Source: Paramacrobiotus metropolitanus
Taxonomy: Eukaryota; Tardigrada; Eutardigrada; Parachela; Macrobiotidae
Direction: 5' to 3'
Length of the DNA stretch: 11,689 bases
Assembly (NCBI RefSeq): GCF_019649055.1
Contig: NW_026570333.1
Coordinates: 436,001-447,689, forward strand
Translations under genes and position numbers: made by a program
Notes under the pieces: generated by a model
What the model was told of the DNA's origin: nothing
What the model saw: the letters and a program-made list of their open reading frames with translations, nothing else
Database searches by the model: none
Part shown: positions 1 through 5,891 of the stretch, one piece after another
How positions within the stretch are numbered: the stretch's first letter is position 1
Layout of the letters: every line of letters begins with the position of its first letter

Positions 1-909
1 TTGCCAAAAACCGGACTGACAGTCTACCTTGCCGTAATACTCCATTCCGGCGCATCGGTCTAGTAGCTCGTCCGGGTTCGGTAGTGGGTAGTTGTTTTTC
101 TTCGTAACGGCATTCAACTTGATATAGTTGATGCAGAAGCGTGTTCCTACCGTGCCGTCTCCGTTCCGTTTCGCGGCTAAGACGACGGGGAAGCTCCATG
201 CAGCCGATGACGGTTCGATGACTCCTTGGTCGAGCATCTCTTGCACGTGTTTCTGGATGAATTCACGTCCCTTCCAGCTTGTCCTGGTGGGGTTCATCTT
301 AATCGGCTGTGCACCTTGGACATCAATGGTATGTGTTACCCCTTTGACGTCTCCGTAAGGTTTCTTCGAGGTCGGAAATACCGTCCGGTAATCCCATGCA
401 ACTGCCTTTAGTTTAGCTAGTTGCTCGTCGGTTAAGTTTTTTCCGAAGTTCATGGAGTCGATGATTCTCCGTCGCTCCTCCTGGGATTCCGCGTCTTCCT
501 TTTCTCCCTCAGCCGTGTTGACTCGTGCTTCTTCGACCTTCTGGTCGTCCGTCATCATCGTAAATGCTTCGGCTCGGCCCATCGGTGCACCTTTGCGTAA
601 GGTGACCTCTCGATGAGTGTGGTTTGCCACCATGACGGTGAATCGTTTCCCGTCATGCCTGGTTACGCCGTCCATGAATTCGACTCCGTCTCGTTTGGGG
701 TCGGATTCACCTAGGTACATAAGTTTCTGGTCCTTGGATACCGGTACGTCCAGGACGACTTCTACCATGGTTACGGCTCGAGGGATGAGTTTGACCTTCC
801 GTTGAGATCGAACTCCTGTTGCCTCGAAAACTTCGAATTGGGGTTTTGGCTTTACTTCCCGAGTAGGGGGCCATGTCTTCGCCACTTTGTGTGGGAGTTC
901 ATTCGACGT
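1..909 (-). CDS. pol: Pol fragment: post-protease linker and N-terminal half of reverse transcriptase (partial)
   Basis: The frame is open from a TGA at 910-912 to the window edge, 303 codons. Reverse transcriptase copies the element's RNA into cDNA in the capsid. From the N-terminus: a linker of about 170 residues typical of the protease-RT interval (short beta-rich stretch near 560-830 ending in a basic KGAPMGRAEAF-like segment), then RT fingers and palm. Family-typical landmarks are the HTIDVQGAQPI stretch (about 305-336), MLDQGVIEPSSAAWSFPVVL (about 180-240), RFCINYIKLNAVTKK (about 100-140), YPLPNPDELLDRC, and KVDCQSGFWQ at the edge. The D of that last motif is the first catalytic aspartate; the YxDD box would lie further left, outside the window. 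No plausible start codon exists in front of the linker, so it is presumably made as a fusion with an upstream product. Assignment to Ty3/Gypsy RT is firm; activity cannot be judged. Confidence 0.93.
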
Positions 910-912
910 TCA

Positions 913-1186
913 TTGTTGATTTCGGTTCATACATGCATATTGCATATGTCAGGCGCCTTCTTCAACACCTTCGTTTGGTGAGTCGTGTTCTGAATATTTG
1001 TCTTGAGGTCGGATGTCGATCTTGGCTTCGATTGGCCGAATAGGTCGGCCTACCCGTTGTAGGGTAGAGAAGTAAATCCGTCTTCTCGGATCCATTGGTT
1101 TGGCCGTCCGTACCTTGATCGAACATGTTGACCATGGAGAGAGACTCGTTCGCTGTTAAAGACAACTTGTCGGTCTAGCGCTGTCT
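913..1186 (-). pseudogene. Broken interval where the protease is expected
   Basis: In Ty3/Gypsy elements an aspartic protease of about 100 residues sits just before the linker seen at 560-909. This interval has the right length, but each of the three minus frames is closed: TGA at 949-951 and 910-912 in the pol frame, TAG at 1175-1177 and TGA at 960-962 in the second, TAG near 1050 in the third. No D-T-G or D-S-G triad appears in any frame. The nearest resemblance is FDQGTD (1107-1123), which has Gln at the Thr/Ser position of the triad. I read this as a decayed protease gene or a region with several indels; it could instead be a spacer, with protease encoded elsewhere. The broken state is clear, the protease identity is inference from position. 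Confidence 0.4.
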
Positions 1187-2569
1187 CTACGTGGGGATCC
1201 AGCCAAGTGGTGGACTTCGGCATTTGTTGTCCAGGTCCAGCTCGTCAATCGTCTTGACTTTGGCGACTCGTGCCTTCCATGTGTTGAAATGCTCCGACTT
1301 CTGCTGGTCGGTCAAGTTAGCCAAGGTCGGTTGTTCGGTTGACGACTGCTGAATGACGATTGTCGGAGGTCGGAGATCGTCTTCCTCCGGTTTACCTCCT
1401 CCGAATTCCCACAAAGCCTTGAGTTGGTCGAGTTCCTCCTGTTGTTCGGAGTCGACCGGCTTCTCCTGTTCGGGTTGTTCCGGTTGCTCGTCTATTAATT
1501 CTGTGTGAACTATAGACCGCAATGCTGTAGTTAGCCGGACATCGTAGGTCGGTTCTTCGTCCTCTGATGACGAATCATCCGAGTCGTTTATGCTCGGTTT
1601 ATCCGCCCTACAGTGTCGGACTGACAGGTCGAATTCTTCATCGCTATCTTCTTCGGATTCTTCCGAAGGTCGGTTATCGGAGTCTGTGTCCGCCGAATCA
1701 CTCGTACTTTGTATGTCCGAGTCGTCCGACTGGTAGTCCTTGAATTCGACTTCCGATCCGTTTTCGGTGTCGACTTCTGATGTGTTTTCGAATCCGACCT
1801 TTGTGGTCGGTTCGAGTTGGCCGACTTTGTCCGTCGGTTGGGTAGGTCGACTCGTTCCGTCCTGATTCTCAAGATCGGCTGGCTGTGAGCCTATGTTGCT
1901 CAGCCATCGGGTGCTCGTCTGTTGGGGCTTCCGAAAGCGATCTACCTTCCGTTCCTGTTGCGGGGGCGACGGTGACGACGGTCTGTCGTCCGACCAAGTT
2001 AGGTCGTGATGAGCTTTTATTGCTCGTACTACCTCGTCAATATTGTCTTGACAGATAGCACACCGATAAGGTTGATCGGTTTCCTCCAGGACTACGTTTC
2101 CTTGAGGCTTTGCCGGGCTACTCGCAAACTTCACATTGGTTGGAGTGTGCGCCGTAAGTGGTGGTAGCAGTTTAGGAACTTGCCGCGTTATGGCGGTGTC
2201 CTCGCCGTACCGTTGCCAAAATGCAGTCGTTGACGATTCTCCGTGCAACCTTACTCGCTGCATGTAGGCGAAAAGTTGAGAGCCTAGTTCCTGGCACGGC
2301 ATTTCCAGCGGGGATGGTATAGGGAGTCCGTATTCCATGTACTGTCGATGGATCGGAATTCGTTCCTCTTCCCATTCCCATGCTTCGTCCTCTATGTCGT
2401 TCATAAGGGCGATTACCGGTTCACACGTTTGTTGTGCGTCCAGTATCTGGTCGGGGTTACCGCTCCGTTCTGTTGCAGAGTGGTCACTGTCTCCGACGTC
2501 CGTTGGTCGAGAAAGTGTCGAACTCCCGTGAACCAAGTTCGGTGTTACTTTGTCGTACTTCCTCTCGGT
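1187..2569 (-). CDS. Acidic ORF between gag and pol, with a Cys2-His2-like cluster
   Basis: An open frame of about 460 codons from a TGA at 2570-2572 to a TAG at 1187-1189. There is no ATG at its head; the first in-frame ATG is at 2402-2404. Numbered from codon 2534-2536, a CAIC...HH cluster (C159, C162, H176, H177) could bind a metal ion. A Pro/Thr stretch carries PTTKVG-like repeats (about 215-250), then a strongly acidic Asp/Ser/Glu-rich block (about 245-330), an EQPEQPEQEKP run, and a C-terminal helical-looking part containing LTDQQKSEHFNTW. It lies where gag-pol junction products normally sit, but I see no protease motif and recognise no family. It may be an extra structural or accessory protein, or an N-terminal extension of Pol. 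Codon composition resembles the flanking Gag, so it belongs to the element. Confidence 0.75.
   Translation of the reverse strand, partial: TERKYDKVTPNLVHGSSTLSRPTDVGDSDHSATERSGNPDQILDAQQTCEPVIALMNDIEDEAWEWEEERIPIHRQYMEYGLPIPSPLEMPCQELGSQLFAYMQRVRLHGESSTTAFWQRYGEDTAITRQVPKLLPPLTAHTPTNVKFASSPAKPQGNVVLEETDQPYRCAICQDNIDEVVRAIKAHHDLTWSDDRPSSPSPPQQERKVDRFRKPQQTSTRWLSNIGSQPADLENQDGTSRPTQPTDKVGQLEPTTKVGFENTSEVDTENGSEVEFKDYQSDDSDIQSTSDSADTDSDNRPSEESEEDSDEEFDLSVRHCRADKPSINDSDDSSSEDEEPTYDVRLTTALRSIVHTELIDEQPEQPEQEKPVDSEQQEELDQLKALWEFGGGKPEEDDLRPPTIVIQQSSTEQPTLANLTDQQKSEHFNTWKARVAKVKTIDELDLDNKCRSPPLGWIPT
1780..1860 (-). repeat. PTxKVG-coding repeat in the acidic ORF
   Basis: About three degenerate copies of a Pro-Thr-x-x-Val-Gly unit (PTDKVG, PTTKVG, then NTSEVD). 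At DNA level the words CCGAC and GTCGG alternate, so neighbouring units can pair. The same unit is expanded at 7400-7702 in the front part of Gag. Confidence 0.6.
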
Positions 2570-2672
2570 TCATGGCATCCGCGTCGGCGGATGCCTCTGG
2601 TATCGGGATAGACTTCAGTACAGTCCTAGCCGGTCGTAGTGTACCGTCAGTGTATCCGTTTCTGATAGTGCT
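2484..2672 (-). CDS. Short bridging frame between Gag stop and the acidic ORF
   Basis: After the Gag stop at 2740-2742, the Gag frame soon closes again (TGA at 2647-2649) and the acidic frame opens only at 2569. A third frame is open from 2672 to a TGA at 2484-2486 and contains an ATG at 2571-2573, giving a 28-codon product; read from its opening it is about 60 codons. It may be a remnant that once linked the two larger frames, or the start of the acidic product followed by a frame change in the 2484-2569 overlap. No homology is recognised. The 2673-2739 stretch has no supported feature. Confidence 0.25.
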   Translation of the reverse strand, partial: STIRNGYTDGTLRPARTVLKSIPIPEASADADAMNREEVRQSNTELGSREFDTFSTNGRRRQ

Positions 2673-2739
2673 CTATCACATTATGGAGTGCTAGTTCCTC
2701 CAGCAGAGTGCGGTTCGTATCCCGGCACCGCGGCAGATG

Positions 2740-5430
2740 TTACGTGTGGAGTTCTGCCGGGTGATCAAGCCGACTAACTGAACTTCTGCTCCGAGAGCCA
2801 GCTACCGTTCTGGTCGGCTGTTCCTTTGGCTGGGAGAGGTCCGCTTCCTCCGGCCGAGAGTAGGCGGGTACCTGTGCTCCCAATGGGACTGTTTCCCATT
2901 GCTCGAATCCTTCCGGTTCTTCGGTAAGGTCGATTGCTGCCATTGTTGCAGCGTATCTATCCGTTGCGCGTCCGGATGATACATTGGGGAAGTTTCTGTT
3001 GCCCCGGTGCGTGGATCGGCGTCCCGGTCCTCCACGTCTTGGGCCTCGTCTGGGCTGCTCGGTTGAGTTTGTCCTCACCGGCAATCCGGTCCAACTTCCG
3101 TGGCCGGACCGTACTACGTCACTTTGTGTGACGGACGGTGCAGTCGCATTGTTTGCGCTGCTTGGGTCGGGCAGTTCTTGCGTTCCGACCTCCGACGTTC
3201 CAGCGCCAAGTTGATGCGCTGGGTCGGTTGCCTCGAGTGCCTGTTGCATCCCGGGCCAAGCTTCGACGGTGCCATTGTTGGCGTACACGCCAAGCTGAGC
3301 GGCTAACTTCCGAGCCGTCTCCGCCTCCTTTGTGGGGGTCGATATCGCTTTTGCGAATTCCTCCTCGGAACTGTTTTCGTTCAGTCCGAGTAGTTGGAGG
3401 ATGATTGCTACCTGTTGATAGCCTTCCTCGATCGTCGTAGGAAAGTCCAATTCGTTCCGGTAATTAAGCGGTTGGTTAGTCGGATTATCCTTGTCCGGTG
3501 GTTCGGTCGGATGTTGGAGGTCGAATAAGTCACCGGAGCTCATCGACCTTGGGCGTTTCCCGGGGGAGTTACTCCGACCTGGCCCGTTGTTGGGCGACGC
3601 CAAGCCGAAAGGCTGATGTGGCGGTAACTGTTGCCGCCGTTCCGGAGATCCTTGTTGACCTCCACCGCTATTTCTGCGGTTGCTACCCGACCCATTTCCT
3701 GGGCCGGTTTGCCGGTTTCCGTTACCGGCGCCGCCCGAACCTCCACCTTGTTGGCGTTGGCGCGGGGGCGGCACGACCAGTGCATAGTTCGGGTTGGCCG
3801 ATCCCAACGGTCCTCCCGTCTGGTATCGCGTATGCCAGTCCTCGAACCAACGGCGATTCGGGTTGTCCTGTACCCTAGTGCCGATGAACGCACATCGTGC
3901 TTGGTCGTGATTGCTGAACTTGCAGAAGTTGCAAGTAAAGCTGTCCGCTAACGACCATTGGAGGAACAGTTGTTCCATCCGGTCCACGTAGGTTGTGTAT
4001 TGCCGAGCACTTTGCTGTGCCTGGGGAGGTCGGTTCCCTTGTTGGTTGCCGCCTCCGCCGCGGTTAGAGGAGTTGCCACGACCGCGTTTTCCGCCGCCAC
4101 GTCCTTTTCCGCGACCAAAACCTCCGCCGCCGTATCCCTGTGTGGGAGGTGGGCCGTATGCGGAGTATCCCTGGTTCGGGTTCTGTCCGTAACCAAAACC
4201 TGTGTTGTTTTGGTTACCGCCCGAGCCATAACCTGGGCCTCCGTAGTTGTTAACGGGGGCTCCGATTCCAGGTGCCGGGGGGTTCAGTTTTGCTGCCGCC
4301 GCGCTCGCCCAAGTCTGTTGCTGGGCTGGTGCTTGTTGCACCGGTGGCGTCGGCGCCGGACTCCGTTGTCCGTACTGTGCCGTTGGAGTTTGGTATCCTG
4401 GCATCATATGCGGCTGATATCCAGTCTGTTGTGGTATCGCCGGAGGTGGAGCCGGGGCAGGTGCAGGTGTTGCTGCCCGGACTCTGGCGTAGTCGCCGTC
4501 GCGTTGTCTGCGCACCTCATACATTTCCTTGCCATTGACGAAGCTCCGTAAGTAGTCGCGGAACTCGATTGGTGTCGCTGGCATCCTGATTTCCAGGGCT
4601 TCCCGTAGTTTGGGTTCGTGGACGTTCTCTTTGAGATGGTACATTATTATTTGATCGGTGATCGTAGGGACTTGGGACTTCATGAACATCATTGCGTCGT
4701 AGTACTGTTCCGGTGTTTCTTCGCCGAAACGAAATATCCGTTTGTTAATTCGGGATATCATGTTCACTTCTTTATTTTTGTCCGCAAATCGTTGCTCGAA
4801 TTTGGTCAGCCATAAGTTGACTGGCCATCCGCCGAGCGGTTCTCCGGCGGCTTCGAGGGTATGCCATTCTTCCGCTTGGCCCTCTAGTCGGGCTACCAAG
4901 TCGGACATGAGAGTCTGATCGTCTTCGTACCACTGTTGGGCTTGACGATACAAGCTTCGGATCTGTTTAAGCCACCCATGAAGTTTGGTGTGGTCTCCGT
5001 CGAACGGCGGTAAGGGTTGCCGACGTCCGTGAGATATTGCTCGTACCAAGGCAATGTGTGCCGGGTCCTGTGCCGGAGGAATCAGGTGTGCCACCGGCGC
5101 AGCTTGTTGTACAGCCGGGGCGGGTGGCGGGATGGCATATGGTACGTGACCTTGTTGGTCTTCGTATGCCCCCTGTTGATAGGCTTCTTCGTCGTAGCCG
5201 TCGTATTCGTCCTGTTGCGGATACCGAGCCTGGGCCTGGTCTTCGTGACGAGGCCGTTGTGGCTGTCCTCCATGCTGTTGTGGAGGAGGCACTCGATTTT
5301 GTCTCGGCGCCTGCGGATAGAATCCACTCGGTTGGTCGTAGACTCTTCCGTACCGGTTGGGCTGTGTTCCTGAACCGGTATCCGACCTTGTATTAGTCGG
5401 TGTAGGGGCACCCGACCTTGTTGGTCGGAG
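2740..5430 (-). CDS. gag: Gag: capsid domain, RGG region, CCHC zinc knuckle, long C-terminal tail
   Basis: The frame is open from TAG 5431-5433 to TAA 2740-2742, 896 codons. Gag builds the particle and packages element RNA. Numbered from codon 5290-5292: Pro/Gln-rich head (1-93); retrotransposon capsid domain (about 94-255) with LPPFDGD, a GWLKQIRSL helix, RLEGQAEEWH and WLTKFEQRFAD, all typical of Ty3/Gypsy Gag; Pro/Gln/Gly-rich part; GRGKGRGGGKRGRG RNA-binding box (about 393-406); one perfect CX2CX4HX4C knuckle (C454, C457, H462, C467; 3892-3933). A further 383 residues follow, including another Arg/Gly/Ser-rich part, a KRPRS basic patch and a helical FPTTIEEGYQQVAIILQLLG segment near 607-660. 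There is no ATG ahead of the capsid domain (first in-frame ATG is residue 129, inside it), so it is probably read as a continuation of the upstream frames. Confidence 0.92.
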   Translation of the reverse strand, partial: LRPTRSGAPTPTNTRSDTGSGTQPNRYGRVYDQPSGFYPQAPRQNRVPPPQQHGGQPQRPRHEDQAQARYPQQDEYDGYDEEAYQQGAYEDQQGHVPYAIPPPAPAVQQAAPVAHLIPPAQDPAHIALVRAISHGRRQPLPPFDGDHTKLHGWLKQIRSLYRQAQQWYEDDQTLMSDLVARLEGQAEEWHTLEAAGEPLGGWPVNLWLTKFEQRFADKNKEVNMISRINKRIFRFGEETPEQYYDAMMFMKSQVPTITDQIIMYHLKENVHEPKLREALEIRMPATPIEFRDYLRSFVNGKEMYEVRRQRDGDYARVRAATPAPAPAPPPAIPQQTGYQPHMMPGYQTPTAQYGQRSPAPTPPVQQAPAQQQTWASAAAAKLNPPAPGIGAPVNNYGGPGYGSGGNQNNTGFGYGQNPNQGYSAYGPPPTQGYGGGGFGRGKGRGGGKRGRGNSSNRGGGGNQQGNRPPQAQQSARQYTTYVDRMEQLFLQWSLADSFTCNFCKFSNHDQARCAFIGTRVQDNPNRRWFEDWHTRYQTGGPLGSANPNYALVVPPPRQRQQGGGSGGAGNGNRQTGPGNGSGSNRRNSGGGQQGSPERRQQLPPHQPFGLASPNNGPGRSNSPGKRPRSMSSGDLFDLQHPTEPPDKDNPTNQPLNYRNELDFPTTIEEGYQQVAIILQLLGLNENSSEEEFAKAISTPTKEAETARKLAAQLGVYANNGTVEAWPGMQQALEATDPAHQLGAGTSEVGTQELPDPSSANNATAPSVTQSDVVRSGHGSWTGLPVRTNSTEQPRRGPRRGGPGRRSTHRGNRNFPNVSSGRATDRYAATMAAIDLTEEPEGFEQWETVPLGAQVPAYSRPEEADLSQPKEQPTRTVAGSRSRSSVSRLDHPAELHT

Positions 5431-5891
5431 CTATCCTCTCCGTTCTGTCCGTCCTGCCGCTGGTCGGTCGTGTTGAATGACCGAGCCCTCGCTCGTTCAA
5501 AGTCGAACGGCGGGTTCTGGCGGAGGGAGTTCGGGTTGGAGTTCGTCCTTGGTGGGCGATATGCTTCTATGCCCGGTCTCAGTGACGGGACTGGGAGACG
5601 TTCGGCATCTGTTGTCCGACCTCCTCTCGCGTTAGGTACCGGCGCGTACGTTGTTGTCCGCGTCGCGTACGAGGTGCTGGTATATGCACCGGCAGACGTC
5701 GTTGTCGCCACGTTCGACGTTGGCACTCGCGGTGCCGCGGTCGACGTATTGTGTTCCGGTTCCGGAGCAGCCGGAACTGTTGGTGGTTGTGGGATTGTTC
5801 CCACGCTTGGGTCGGTCACGACTCCGACGAAGTAGGAGGTGTTGTTCTCCTCTCCGCCATTTGCTGGGTTGGGTTGATTCCCCACAGGATG
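5082..5891 (-). CDS. Pro/Thr/Ser-rich linker frame joining the coiled-coil segment to Gag
   Basis: The frame is open from a TGA at 5892-5894 to the stop at 5082. The portion from about 5885 to 5435 has coherent low-complexity composition (Pro, Thr, Ser, Ala rich, ending in an Arg-rich FDFERARARSF stretch and a Gln/Asp-rich DQRQDGQNGEDSS). Below about 5430 the Gag frame takes over and the rest of this frame looks like an out-of-frame shadow. There is no ATG in the coherent portion, and the frame is -1 relative to the coiled-coil frame before it and +1 relative to the Gag frame after it, in reading-step terms one -1 step each. I infer a disordered linker between membrane/late-domain region and capsid, comparable in position to the proline-rich middle of retroviral Gags. 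Confidence 0.6.
   Translation of the reverse strand, partial: HPVGNQPNPANGGEENNTSYFVGVVTDPSVGTIPQPPTVPAAPEPEHNTSTAAPRVPTSNVATTTSAGAYTSTSYATRTTTYAPVPNARGGRTTDAERLPVPSLRPGIEAYRPPRTNSNPNSLRQNPPFDFERARARSFNTTDQRQDGQNGEDSSDQQGRVPLHRLIQGRIPVQEHSPTGTEESTTNRVDSIRRRRDKIECLLHNSMEDSHNGLVTKTRPRLGIRNRTNTTATTKKPINRGHTKTNKVTYHMPSRHPPRLYNKLRRWHT

Noticed and set aside
3498-4551. Plus-strand open frames opposite Gag (for example 3498-3878 and 3958-4551)
   Set aside because: They mirror the GC-rich, Gly/Pro/Arg-rich Gag tail on the other strand and show no domain logic; chance open frames.
5401-5440. Canonical X-XXY-YYZ slippery heptamer at the linker-to-Gag join
   Set aside because: No heptamer of that form is seen near the TAG at 5431-5433; an indel is equally good.
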